DNA of 64,000 bases. Origin: Prorocentrum cordatum. Taxonomy: Eukaryota; Sar; Dinophyceae; Prorocentrales; Prorocentraceae. Under the pieces are notes generated by a model. The model did not search any database, was not told the origin of the DNA, and saw only the letters and a program-made list of their open reading frames with translations. Position numbers and translations under genes: made by a program. The DNA lies in contig CAUYUJ010018716.1 in NCBI GenBank assembly GCA_963575745.1, positions 1-64,000 on the forward strand, read 5' to 3'. Positions 1-10,538 of this stretch are shown here, in pieces. Positions within the stretch are counted from its first letter, which is position 1, and each line of letters opens with the position of its first letter.

Positions 1-10
1 AGTTTTTTTT

Positions 11-1035
11 ACCTAACAGCTTTTGCTGATAGGTTTCTAGTGGGGTCAAAGAGAGCAGCAGATGACTCCACAGGGGGGTCGGGGCGGCATCCGGGGAGCT
101 GTGTCCGAACTCGTGTCCGAATGCGCTTTTCGCAAACAGTCACACACTTCGTGCTCTTCGACCTCCCAGAACTCCATTCCCGGGCCACATTCTGAATGCC
201 CGGAGCCAACTGTAGGCCACTTCGTGCTCTTCGAGTTCCCCGAACTCCATTCCCGGGCCACATTTTGAATGCCCGGAGCCAACTGTAGGCCACTTCGTGC
301 TCTTCGACTTCCCAGAACTCCATTCCCGGGCCACATTTTGGATGCCGGAGCCAACTGTAGGCCACTTCGTGCTCTTCGACTTCCCAGAACTCCATTCCCG
401 GGCCACATTTTGAATGCCCGGAGCCAACTGTAGGCCACTTCGTGCTCTTCGTGTTCCCAGAACTCCATTCGTGGGCATGATTTTGAATGCCCGGAGCCAA
501 CTGTAGGCCACTTCGTGTTCTTCTAGTTCCCAGAACTCCATTCCTGGGCCACATTTTCAATGCTGAAGCAAACTGATGCTGCAGCCGAGGCAGGCTGAGG
601 CTGAGACAGGCTGAGGCTGAGGCCGAGGCTGAAGGCAGACTGAGGCTGAGGCTGAAGCAGACTGAGGCTGAGGCTGAGGCAGGCTGAGGCTGAGGCTGAG
701 GCAGGCTGATGCTGAGGCAGGCTGAGGCTGAGGCTGAGGCTGATGCAGGCTGAGGCTGAGGCAGGCTGAGGCTGAGGCCGAGGCTGAAGGCAGACTGAGG
801 CTGAGGCTGAAGCAGGCTGAGGCTGAGGCTGAGGCAGGCTGAGGCTGAGGCAGGCTGAGGCTGAAGCTGAGGCTGAGGCAGGCTGCTGAGGCTGTGACTG
901 CGACTGCCGTTGCCACTGCGACTGTCATCGCGAATGCGACTACGACTGCGAGAACAGCAGAATTTTACAACTGGATTCTCATCTGAATCTTAAGGGGAAT
1001 GCTTCCAGATATGTTCCTACACATCGCTGTTAGGT
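11..1035. repeat. Composite inverted-repeat-bounded element, copy 1
   Basis: Left end ACCTAACAGC at 11-20 and right end TCGCTGTTAGGT at 1024-1035 are inverted repeats of each other (10 of 12 positions). Inside, in order: a unique leader (about 60-140), about six units of a 72-73-bp tandem repeat (about 140-575; unit core CCACTTCGTGCTCTTCGA and CATTCCCGGGCCACATT), an AGGCTG hexamer satellite (575-895) and a conserved tail around TGCGACTGTCATCGCGAATG. The unit length is not a multiple of 3, so the long open frames here rotate through all phases and are not genes. The same order recurs at 1341, 2081, 15215 and 31155. Confidence 0.75.
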
Positions 1036-1039
1036 TGCT

Positions 1040-1044
1040 TTGCC

Positions 1045-1083
<39 letters not shown>

Positions 1084-1345
1084 GTGTTGTTTTTACGTTT
1101 TGTTTTATGCGTTGTTTTACGTATTGTTTGCACGTGCTTGCGTACTGTTATTACGAATGTTTGTTACGTGTTGTGTTTATGTGTTGTTTTTGTGTTTACG
1201 TAGTTTGTTGTACGCATTGTGTTCACGTATTGTGTGTACGTATTGTTTTCACGTACTGTTTTAATGTGTTGTTTTACGTATTGTTTGCTCTTCTTGTGTG
1301 TGCGCATTGTTTTACGCACTTTTTTTACACATTGTTTTTTACTTA
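1040..1345. repeat. TA microsatellite and ACGTATTGTTT minisatellite
   Basis: A (TA)n run at about 1050-1080 is followed by degenerate copies of TTACGTATTGTTT, about 11-15 bp each. The same T-rich tract follows every copy of the composite element (1955, 3380, 32540), so it belongs to the dispersed unit although it lies outside the inverted repeats. No gene is seen. Confidence 0.7.
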
Positions 1346-1954
1346 ACAACGAAGACTGATAGGCTTCTAATGGTCAAAAGAGAGTATCTGATGACTCCCC
1401 AGGGGGGTCTGGGCGGCATCCGGGGAGCTGGGTCCGAACTCGCTTTTCGCAAACAGTCACACACTTCGTGCTCTTCGACCTCCCAGAACTCCATTCCCGA
1501 GCCACATTCTAAATGCCCGGAGCCAACTGTAAGCCACTTCGTGCTCTTCGACTTCCCAGAACTCCACTCCCGGGCCACATTCTGAATGCCCGGAGCCAAC
1601 TGTAGGCCACTTCGTGCTCTTCGTCTTCCCAGAACTCCATTCCCGGGCCACATTTTGAATGCCCGGAGCCAACTGTAGGCCACTTCGTGCTCTTCGACCT
1701 ACCAGAACTCCACTCCCGGGCCACATTCTGAATGCCCGGAGCCAACTGTAGGCCACTTCGTGTTCTTAGCATTCCCAAAACTGCATTCCCGGGCCACATT
1801 TTGAATGCCCGGAGCCAACTGTAAGCCACTTCGTGTTCTTCGACTTCCCAGAACTTCATTCCCGGGCCACTTCGTGCTTTTCGACCTCCCAGCACTCTTA
1901 CATGAATGCCATAGGCAATGCTTCCAGCTATGCTTTTACATATCGCTGTTAGGT
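1341..1954. repeat. Composite inverted-repeat-bounded element, copy 2 (short)
   Basis: Left end ACTTAACAACGA (1341-1352) and right end TCGCTGTTAGGT (1943-1954). It contains the leader and about six 73-bp units but has lost the AGGCTG block, giving a 614-bp internally deleted form. The ACGTATTGTTT tract follows at 1955-2080. Confidence 0.7.
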
Positions 1955-2080
1955 TGCTTTGCCGGGATATTTGTTTTATGCTGTGTTTGTGCGTATTGTT
2001 ATTTCGTATTACTTTCACGTATTGTTTTTACGTATTGTGTTTACGTATTGGTTTTACGTGCTGTTTCTAAGTACTAATAC

Positions 2081-3365
2081 GTAGGTTTCTAATAGGGTCA
2101 AAAGAGCATCATGACTCCCAAGGGGGGTCTGGGCGGCATCTGGAGAGCTGGGTCCGAACTCGTTTTTCGCAAACAGTCACACAATTCGTGCTCTGCGACC
2201 TCCCAGAACTCCATTCCCGGGCCACATTCTAAATGCCCGGAGCCAACTGTAAGCCACTTCGTGCTCTTCGTTTTCCCAGCACTCCATTCCCAGGCGACAT
2301 TTTGGATGCCCGGAGCCAACTGTAGGCCACTTCGTGCTCTTCGACTTCCCAGAGCTCCACTCCCGGGCCACATTTTGGATTCCCGGAGCCAACGGTAGGC
2401 CACTTCGTGCTCTTGGAGTTCCCAGAACACTATCCCGGGCCACATTTTGGATGCCCGGAGCCAACTGTAGGCCATTTCGTGTTCTTCGAGTTCCCAGAAC
2501 TCCACCCCCGGGCCACATTTTGAATGCCCGGAGCCATCTGTAGGCCTCTTCGTGGTCTTCGAGTTCCCAGAACTCCATTCCTGGGCATGATTTTGAATGC
2601 CCGGGGCCAGCTGCAGGCCACTTCGTGTTCTTCGAGTTCCCAGAATTCAACTCCCTGGCCACATTTTGAATGCTGAGGCAGGCTGATGCTGAGGCTTGAG
2701 CAGGCTGAGGCTGGTGCAGGCTGAGGCTGAGGCAGGCGGAGGCTGAGGCCGAGGCTGAAGGCAGGCTGATGCTGAGGCTGAAGCAGGCTGAGGCTGAGGC
2801 TGAGGCAGGCTGAGGCTGAGGCTGAGGCAGGCTGATGCTGAGGCAGGCTGAGGCTGAGGCTGATGCAGGCAGGCTGGCTGCAGGCTGAGGCTGAGGCCGA
2901 GGCTGAAGCAGACTGATGCTGAGGCAGGCTGAGGCTGAGGCTGAGGCAGGCTGAGGCTGAGGCAGGCTGAGGCTGAGGCCGAGGCTGAAGGCAGACTGAG
3001 GCTGAGGCTGAGGCAGGCGAGGCTGAGGCTGAGGCAGGCTGAGGCTGAGGCTGAGGCAGGCTGATGCTGAGGCAGGCTGAGGCTGAGGCTGAGGCTGATG
3101 CAGGCTGAGGCTGAGGCAGGCTGAGGCCGAGGCTGAAGGCAGACTGAGGCTGAGGCTGAAGCAGGCTGAGGCTGAGGCTGAGGCAGGCTGAGGCTGAGGC
3201 TGAGGCAGACTTAGGCTGAGGCTGTGACTGCGACTGCCGTTGCCGCTGCGACTGTCATCGCGAATGCGACTACGACTGCGAGAACAGCAGAATTCTGCAA
3301 CTGGGTTCTCATTTGAATCTTAAGGGGAATGCTTCCAAATATGCTCCTACACATCGCTGTTAGGT
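2081..3365. repeat. Composite element, copy 3
   Basis: The leader from 2095, 73-bp units (2165-2670), a long AGGCTG satellite (2675-3225), the conserved tail and the right end TCGCTGTTAGGT (3354-3365) are present. The left inverted repeat cannot be recognised. A T-rich ACGTATTG tract follows (3380-3590). This copy is the left part of the segmental duplication shared with 31.2-33.9 kb. Confidence 0.7.
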
Positions 3366-4738
3366 TGCTTTGCCTGGATAATTTGTTACGTATTGTTTTT
3401 ACGTATTGTTGTGCGTGTTGTTTCTACGCATTGTTATTACGTATTGTTTTTACGTATTGTTTTTACGTATTGTTTATGCGCATGGTTTTGCGTTTCGTTT
3501 TTGCGCATTGTTTTTTACACGTTATTTTTCCTCACGTTTCGTATTGTGTTTACATATTGTTTTTACGTATCGTTTTTTCTCACGGTTAGATTAAACCTTC
3601 GTACAAACACAATACGCGGGAGGATTTTTCGGATGAAGCGGAAGCCCAAAAATGATGCCACCGTTGCAGCGGGAGCAACATTTTGGAAAAACCGAACACG
3701 TTCGGATTGAAAAAACACATATGAAAACAAGTCCGGATAATTCGTCCGATTTCGGCTGAACCCTGTCCTTGGCGCGCCCCGCGCGCCAGGGTCGGGGTTC
3801 AGCTAAAATCCAGGAAATATGCCTCTGCCGAGGCCGATCGCCCTGCTGAGGGCGGCCGCGGCGAGGAGGCGGAGGGGGTTGGAGCTCTCGCCGCGGCTCT
3901 CCTGGGCCGCCTGCAGCAGCAGGCCAGGCCGTCCGTGGCGCCCCTGACGACGCCGGTCCAGAGGCTCGCCAGCGGGCCCTGGGGGGTGCATTCGAGGCTC
4001 GACTTCAAGGTTTCAGGTTTTTCGTCCGCTTTGGCCCCCGAGTGCGTTGTTTCGGCCCCGGGGCCATCGGGAACGGATTTGGGGCGAGGAGCTGCGTCGG
4101 ATGGATCTCCTGAAGGGGCACACACATTGATTCTGAGTCTAGGTGCGCGACGCCTCAAGGGCAGTGCAGGGAGGAAGTGATACGGGGCAGGCTTTCCGAG
4201 GAGGCCGGGAGACTTCTGTGAAGCCCTCCCGCCTTCTCAGGAGTTTCCTAAGTTTAATTCCCAACCCTCCTGCGTTGGGTTCTCATTTTGAATACAGCAC
4301 TGCTCGCGCGTCTCCTTCCTTACTTCCTTCCTTCCCGCCCCTCTCTTCCCCCCTGCCTTTTGCCTCGCTCGTCGCTGCATGCCAGCTGGGGGGCTGCGAT
4401 ATGCGAAACTGTCGCCACTTTCGAGGGCTGCTGGGGGGCCCAGCACAGAGGGTACACACTGCGGACTCAAACTGGACTTCGCCATCCCTGGGGGCTGTGA
4501 TCTGTAAAACTGTCGCCACTTTCGAGGCTTGCTGGGGGGCCCAGCACAGTGGGTACACACGGCGGACTCAAATTGGACCTCGCCATCCCTGGGGGGCTGC
4601 GATCTGCGAAACTGTCGCCACTTTCGAGGGCTGCTGGGGGGCCCACCACAGGTGGGTACACACGGCGGATTCAAATTTGATCTCGCCATCCCTGGGGGGC
4701 TGCGATCTGCGAAACTGTCGCCACTTTCGAGGGCTGCT
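3301..4738. repeat. Segmental duplication, left copy
   Basis: Nearly identical to 32456-33882, with only scattered substitutions and small indels; the offset is 29144 from about 3600 onward. It contains the ACGTATTG tract, a hairpin element at 3755-3803 and a GC-rich stretch 3799-4180 with open frames on both strands that I do not recognise. It then enters the 102-bp satellite, where the two copies diverge in unit order. Allelic or assembly duplication is possible because the other copy ends at an assembly gap. Confidence 0.85.
3755..3803. repeat. GCGCGCC-core hairpin element
   Basis: Outer stem GCTGAACCC (3755-3763) pairs with GGGTTCAGC (3795-3803). The inner stem is CTTGGCGCG / CGCGCCAGG. 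It is followed by AATCCAGGAAAT, a motif also found beside the hairpins at 18942, 24012 and 34378, so it is one member of a dispersed family. An identical copy lies at 32899-32947. Confidence 0.7.
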
Positions 4739-5985
4739 GGGGGGCCCACCACAGAGCGTACACACGGCGGACTCAAAGTGAACCTCGCCATCCCTGGGGG
4801 GCTGCGATCTGTCAAACTGTCGCCACTTTCGAGGCCTGCTGGGGGGCCCAGCACAGTGGGTACACACGGCGGACTCAAATGAGACCTCGCCATCCCTGGG
4901 GGGCTGCGATCTGTGAAGCTATCGCCACTTTCGAGGCCTGCTGGGGGGCCCAGCACAGTGGGTACACACGGCGGATTCACATGGGACCTCGCCATCCCTG
5001 GGGGGCTGCGATCTGCGAAACTGTCGCCACTTTCGAAGGTTGCTGGGGGGCAGCACAGAGGTACCCACGGCGGATTCACATTTGACCTCGCCATCCCTGG
5101 GGGGCTGCGATCTGTGAAACTGTCGCCACTTTCGAGGCCTGCTGGGGGGCCCAGCACAGTGGGCACCCACGGCGGATTCAAATTGGACCTCGCCATCCCT
5201 GGGGGGCTGCGATCTGTGAAACTGTCGCCACTTTCGAGGCCTGCTGGGGGGCCCAGCACAGTGACCCACGCGCGGATTCAAATGGGACCTCGCCATCCCT
5301 GGGGGGCTGCGATCTGTGAAACTGTCGCCACTTTCGAGGCCTGCTGGGGGGCCCAGCACAGTGGGTACCACGGCGGATTCAAATGGGACCTCGCCATCCC
5401 TGGGGGGCTGCGATCTGTGAAACTGTCGCCACTTTCGAGGCCTGCTGGGGGCCCAGCACAGTGGGTACACGGCGGATTCAAATGGGACCTCGCCATCCCT
5501 GGGGGGCTGCGATCTGTGAAACTGTCGCCACTTTCGAGGCTTGCTGGGGGGCCCAGCACAGTGGGCACCAACGGCGGATCCAAATGGGACCTCGCCAGCC
5601 CTGGGGTGGCTGCGATCTGCGAAACTGTCGCCACTTTCGAGGGCTGCTGGGGGGCCCGGCGCAGTGGGTACCCACGGCGGACTCAAAGTGGACCTCGCCA
5701 TCCCTGCGGGGCTGCGATCTGTGAAACCGTCGCCACTTTCGAGGCCTGCTGGGGGGCCCAGCACAGTGGGTACACACGGCGGACTCAAATGGGACATCGC
5801 CATCCCTGGGGGGCTGCGATCTGTGAAAATGTCGCAACTTTCGCGGCCTGCTGGGGGGCCCAGCACAGCGACCCCACACGCAGATTCAAATCAGACCTCG
5901 CCATCCCTGGGGAGCTGCGATCTGTGAAACTGTCGCCATTTTCGAGGCCTGCTTGCGGGGCCCAGCACAGTGACGCCTCCCAAGT
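4385..5985. repeat. 102-bp satellite array (16 units)
   Basis: Sixteen units, counted by their GGCTGCGATCTG core, spaced mostly 100-103 bp. Each carries CTGTCGCCACTTTCGAGG, GCTGGGGGGCCCAGCACAG and GACCTCGCCATCCCTG. Because 102 is divisible by 3, long frames stay open on both strands (over 300 codons). Units differ mainly by short indels and single substitutions, with no sign of selection on a protein. A second, truncated array is at 33530-33946. Confidence 0.9.
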
Positions 5986-5999
5986 AGCTTACACATCAA

Positions 6000-6134
6000 G
6001 TTGATTGTCCATACAAGTTTCGGCCAACTCCTTGTTTCCATTGATACAAATGAGTTGGGTACGTCACAGGGTATTTTTTCTGAGATGGGGAGAGAACTTC
6101 GCAGAAGGTGATGAGATGATGAGATGATGATGAA

Positions 6135-6192
<58 letters not shown>

Positions 6193-6590
6193 TTGCGACT
6201 GTGAGAGGACTGTGATGACGAGTGTAGAAAGAAGATGAGCGCAGAGGAGGGTCAGAAGGAGTTCCCTGCGTGGGGAAGTTCTGAGAACATCATAACCCCT
6301 CTTTGGATGCGAGGTGAAGCCAGACTCCTCTTTCGCCGTAGCTTGGCACAAGCTGCAGCCTGAAGACTGAAGTCCGACTACTTCGTCCTAGACTTCTACA
6401 CGCTAGCGACGCAGACAGTCTCTTCCACGACGGACGAGATCTGGAGCTCCGAGATTGTTACATCCTCTTATGATTGCTCCTCCGTGTGTTGTTTCTTCCC
6501 TCGTCCTCCCTGTCCGTCTTGACATATTATTGGGCCATCATTCATACTCATGCTTTCGGTAGTCGGGTTGAAGGCCCGGGCATCACTGGA
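6000..6590. other. Spacer with GAT/ATG microsatellite
   Basis: A trinucleotide run of about 70 bp at 6113-6190 (ATG, then GTG) would read as polyhistidine on the minus strand. The rest is unique sequence with no recognisable gene. Confidence 0.6.
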
Positions 6591-6599
6591 AGGGGGTGC

Positions 6600-7101
6600 T
6601 ACACGAGGAGGAGGAGGAGGAGGAGGAAATTGAGGAGGATGAGGAGGAGGAGGGAGGAGGAGGAGGAGGAGGAGGAGGAGGAGGAGGACGAGGAGGACGA
6701 GGAGGAGGAGGATGAGGAGGAGGAGGAGGAGGAGGAGGACGTGGAGGACGAGGAGGAGGGAGGAGGAACATGAGGAGAGGAGGAGAGGAGGAGGGAGGAG
6801 GAGGAGGAGGAGGAGGAGAAGGGAGGAGGAGAAGGGAGGAGAAGGAGAAGGCCAAGGCATCTCAGGGGCCCTAGAGGGGCCCTCTGGGGCCCAAGAGGGG
6901 CCCCAGCCTGATGGCCCCCGAGGGCCTCCGGCCGCCGCGCCGCTCGGCCCCCGGCCGACGCCAGGCGGAGATGCAGAAGGCGTACAGCGTCTACGGGACG
7001 GAGCAGCTGGAGGCGGTCGCCCCCCCCTCCTCCTCCTCCTCCTCCTCCTCCTCCTCCTCCTTCTTCTCCTCCTCCTCCTCCTCCTCCTCCTCCTCCTCCT
7101 C
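6600..7101. repeat. GGA and TCC trinucleotide tracts
   Basis: Purine-rich GGA/GAG repeats fill 6600-6855, and a pyrimidine (TCC)n tract runs from 7025 to 7101. The intervening 6860-7020 is GC-rich and unrecognised. The TCC tract directly abuts the spliced-leader relicts. The long Glu/Arg/Ser/Pro-rich frames here are artefacts of the simple repeat. Confidence 0.85.
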
Positions 7102-7153
7102 CGCAGCAGCCATTTGGGCTCAAGCCAGTTTGGCTCAAGCCATTTGGCTCAAG
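7101..7153 (+). other. Tandem relicts of the dinoflagellate spliced leader
   Basis: Three successive sequences end in GGCTCAAG: AGCCATTTGGGCTCAAG (7108-7124), CCAGTTTGGCTCAAG (7125-7139) and CCATTTGGCTCAAG (7140-7153). They match the 3-prime part of the DinoSL (core AGCCATTTTGGCTCAAG). Dinoflagellate mRNAs gain this leader by trans-splicing. Its presence in genomic DNA, several times in a row, is the known signature of mRNA that was reverse transcribed, reinserted, expressed and trans-spliced again. The next ATG in frame with a long ORF is at 7189. Confidence 0.85.
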
Positions 7154-7188
7154 CGATCGCACTGGCCGTGGCCGCCCGCACGCGCGGG

Positions 7189-8104
7189 ATGGCACGGCCT
7201 AGAGGGGCCCCGACGGCTGCGGAGGACGGCGTCGCCTTGCTGGCGGCCGCCGTGACCGCGGCCGTGGAGGCCAAGGCGCCGCGGCGCACGGTGGTTGCGG
7301 TGGCGAGTGCTGTTGCGGCGGTCGCGCTTCGGGCGCGGACCGCGCCGACGGCGACGCCGCCCGTCGCCCGCTCCGAGGGTGCCGAGCAGGCTGACGCACC
7401 CCAGTATGCCAGTTCGGCCGCCAAGGCGGAGCGCCGCCGCCGCCGCCGCCAGCGCCTCTCGGCGCGCCGGGCGGAGGCGCGTGGCGCGGAGCCTGGCTGC
7501 TGAAGCTGGTCGCCCTGGAGTGGGCGCAGTTCCCCCCCTCGCCGTGGAGGTGGACGCGACGGCGGCCGCTGGCGGAGCGCGCGCGGGCCTTGTGCTCTCG
7601 CAGGCGCCTGGGGCGGCGCTTCGGGCCCCCTCCGACGGCGACGACGAGATGGACGAGGACCTGATCGACGATGCGTGGGCTGACGGTGGGCGGCCTGCCG
7701 TGGCGGTCGGGCCCCCCCGTGGCGGCGAGTGGGCCGACGCTGCGCTGGCGCCTGCGGCGGCCGCGGCGGCGGAGGCCCCCTCGGAGGCGGAGCTGGTGGA
7801 GGCCCGCGGGCGCTTCACGGAGCTCTCCCGCCGCCTCGGTTTCTCCGAGGCGGTGTCGCTGCCGCAGGACCTCGCGGAGCTGCTGGAGGCCGTTGCGGAC
7901 AACTCCCGCCTCGCGGAAGCGTGGGAGAACATCGACGGCGAGCCGCCGCGTGCTGCCTGCCAGCCGGCGCTCCGGGGCGGCGCGGGGTGGCGGACGCGGG
8001 ATTCTGTAGGGTCCCTGGGCCGCGTACGTTTCGGGCGCCGCCTCCCCATCCCTCCGCGCAACGTCGTGTTCCTCGGTGTGTACTCCATGCGCTTGGTCAT
8101 TTGA
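7189..8104 (+). pseudogene. Retroposed gene, frame-broken, function unknown
   Basis: The first segment starts at ATG 7189, only 35 nt after the leader relicts, and reads 104 codons to a stop at 7503. It has an Ala/Val-rich start (about residues 10-50) and an Arg-rich stretch near residue 85-95. Coding character then moves to the next frame, from about 7470 to 8104: acidic DGDDEMDEDLIDDAW, then a helical GRFTELSRRLGFSEAV and DLAELLEAVADNSRLAEAW. Reading through needs one frame change near 7470-7500, from an indel or a small intron; an indel fits a retroposed copy better. I recall similar Arg-rich small proteins as multicopy families in dinoflagellates but know no function. The product may be non-functional. 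Confidence 0.5.
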
Positions 8105-8164
8105 GGCCGAGGGTGCCGCGCCTGTGCCCGGCGGGCGGTGGCGGCCTGCGCGACTGGCCGCCTC

Positions 8165-8340
8165 CAGGTCGTGGGCATCCTCCTCCTATTCCTCCTCCTC
8201 CCTCCGCCCCCTCCTCCTCCCCCCTCCTCCTCATCATCCTCCTCCTCCTCCCCTTCCTCCTCCTCCTCCTCCTCCCTCCTCCTCCTCCTCCTCCTCCTCC
8301 TCCTCTTCCCTCCTCCTCCCCCCCTCCTCCTCCTCCTGTT
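8165..8340. repeat. TCC/CCT microsatellite
   Basis: An almost uninterrupted pyrimidine tract of TCC repeats, purine-rich on the other strand. No gene is seen. Confidence 0.85.
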
Positions 8341-8394
8341 TCGGAAGTTTTCTAGGCCCAGGGTGGGTGTCATGAGCTGCGCTCGGGAGCCTTG

Positions 8395-9060
8395 AGACGC
8401 TGGTCAAACGGGGTCCGCCAAAGCGCCGGACTTGGAGGACTGCGAGCGCGCAGGATCCTGCAGGATATTGCAGGGTGTTTGCACCGACCCGGGTCAGATC
8501 CCCGCTGCGCCTCGTCGAGGGCGCTCTGGTGTGCCGGACTCGTCCGAACGGCCGCCGCGCAGCCGCGTTCTGAACCGAAAACCCAGGGGCGCCTTTAGGG
8601 GGCGCGGTGCGGATTCCGCTGCCTCGCCCTCGTTCTCGCCCTGTTGGGCCTCTTGGGAGGCCCTCGTCGCGCCGGCCGGGTACGTCTGGCAACTTTGGTC
8701 AGGGCGCACCTCGGGAGAAGTATGGGGGGCAGCGGCATCGGGGAATATCGGTTCCCAAGGGAGGGCCTTCAGGGGGTTGGGGGTCCAGGGCGGTTTCCAT
8801 CTCGTCGAGAGCGTGCCGGGCGTGCCAGAATCGTTCCGAACGGCCGCCCCAGGCCCGAGCTGGGCCCCGAAAGCACACAGGCCCGTGGTCCTGCTCCTAC
8901 CTCCCCTCCCCGCGGCTGGGAGCTCTTCGTCGTATCTGCCTCCTTCGCCCGTCTGTTCCTCCTCTTCTCCTCCTCTTTTCCTCCCGTCCTCCAATCCTCC
9001 TCCGCCTCCTCCTCTACCTCTTCGACCCAGTATCCCAGTATCCAGTATTTCAGTGTCGCA
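8395..9060. other. Spacer with a degenerate ~50-bp direct repeat
   Basis: The segments near 8505-8560 and 8800-8850 share CTCGTCGAG, GTGCCGG/GTGCCAG and CCGAACGGCCGCC in the same order, so they are a degenerate direct repeat. TCC-rich sequence lies at 8950-9030. A good acceptor-like site (pyrimidines, then TCAGTGTCGCAG) ends at about 9060, just before helicase-like coding sequence, so part of this may be intron. Confidence 0.4.
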
Positions 9061-10315
9061 GGAGCTCCTCTTTTTGATATTTTTGATGCTTCGCGCATCC
9101 CCACCAGCGACGACGAGGCGGGCCAGGTCAACGAGGTCTTTGTTGCCATCTCCATCGGCCTCATGGTCGACTGTGGCGCCCACATCGTTTTCGCGGGCGA
9201 TCCCAAGCAGCTTCCGCCAACAGTACAGACCCGGTGCGCACGATTTTTGGGGCTACAAGTTTCCATTTTTTCTGGAAAATTCAAGAGTCACTGGACGTGG
9301 ACAGCCTGCCGCAGCATTTCTCACAGGGTGCTTCAGGTGCCACCCCGACGTCCTTGGCTTCTCCAGGTTCGCTTCGTACTACGACAAGAAAATAGTGTCA
9401 GGCCTCGTCACACCACTACAAGACCGTCCCACTGTCAACGGGCTTCCGTAGGTCAATCACCGCCCACTGGACAACGAACGACTGGAGCCTGTCGCCAAAC
9501 AACTGGGCAAAGGCGTTGACGAATTCAGGGGCGATATCAACGACCTACACACCGAGGGGATAATGCCTGGATACGTCCACCGCGTGCTCATGATCGACAG
9601 TCCACATGCGGACATCACCTCCAATGCCAAGAGCGGCTACGTCAACCTCCACGAGGCTGCCACATGCCTTGAAGTAGTTCGCGCTTGGCCCCACCATGCT
9701 GAGTTCTGGATGAACAGACGAACTGATCGCTCCCTACGGTGTATAGCGGACCGCACTGTAAGGCGGGTGGCAGCAAGGCAAGAGTGGTTTTTGGAAGAAC
9801 CCCGCGCTTGTTGAGTCGAAACAGGGTAGGAACAACCAAGGCAGCACAGCGGATTCAAAGCCAAATCCACCGGGTCAGTCAACCACTCCTTTCTCCCCAT
9901 GCTATTCCCAACCACGCGCGGTTAGCGCGCGCACCCGCTCTGCTCTTCTTGCCCGCGCTTCCGGCCTGGGCGCTGACTGCCCACTCGGTGGTCCCCCGAC
10001 AGCCGACAACGGTCTGGCACTTTCGTTCAAGGGATTGGCCGAAACGTCCCCTGACCTGATGGAGACTGGTCAGCTCTCCCTCTCCATTATTGCGCCAATC
10101 AGGGAGGAGAAGCTGACATTGTCATCTACCTTACCACGCGCTCCAACGGGTCCTACGATTGAGGTTTACTTGATACGCCAAACAGGACCAACGTCGCCCT
10201 GACCAGAGTTAAACGTTGCGTGGTCTTCATCGGAGACCGGGGGATGTTCAAGGCTGCGACCGAATCTGGACTTCGGACCCTCGCCGAATGCGGCATGGCC
10301 GAAGACGTCTGGTGA
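9061..10315 (+). pseudogene. UPF1-like SF1 helicase, decayed
   Basis: Several superfamily-1B helicase motifs appear in order but in different frames. Motif II DEAGQ is at 9112-9126 and motif III GDPKQLPPT at 9196-9222 (frame 1). FRCHPDVLGFS and IDSPHADITSNAKSGYVNLHEA follow in frame 2 (about 9330-9680). SIIAPIREE is at about 10079 (frame 3). QGGEADIV (10100) and the motif VI segment NRTNVALTRVKR (10181-10216) are in frame 2 again. Lesions: a frame change between 9222 and 9290, TAG at 9449, loss of about 40-50 residues between motifs IV and V, and TGA at 10160 between motifs V and VI. The Walker A region is not seen; it may be upstream, in another exon or lost. Such enzymes unwind RNA or DNA with ATP, but this copy should be inactive. 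Some breaks could be introns; the stops are not explained that way. Confidence 0.75.
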
Positions 10316-10538
10316 GCCCTGGGAGGAGCGCAACAGGGAATGGAAACCCTTTCGCCCACTAGCTCACTGGGACGCAACTGCTGAAATTGGGACCGCCAAG
10401 CCGCCCGCCATTGGGAACCCATCCGCAACGACACCGGGCGCTGCACCCAGCACCCAGAAGCAGAAGGTTAAAGTGCGAGGGGATCAGGCCAAAGGTTTCG
10501 TCTACAGCACCGACAGGCCGCTACCATAAGGGTTTGAA

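Noticed and set aside
140-575. CRISPR-like array of 73-bp spaced repeats
   Set aside because: The whole unit is repeated without distinct spacers, no cas genes exist, and the genome is eukaryotic.
4385-5985. Frames of 300-360 codons on both strands
   Set aside because: They stay open only because the satellite unit is about 102 bp, divisible by 3. Units differ by indels that change the phase.
6064-6351. Polyhistidine metal-binding protein
   Set aside because: The histidines come from an ATG/GAT microsatellite; flanking residues show no coding character.
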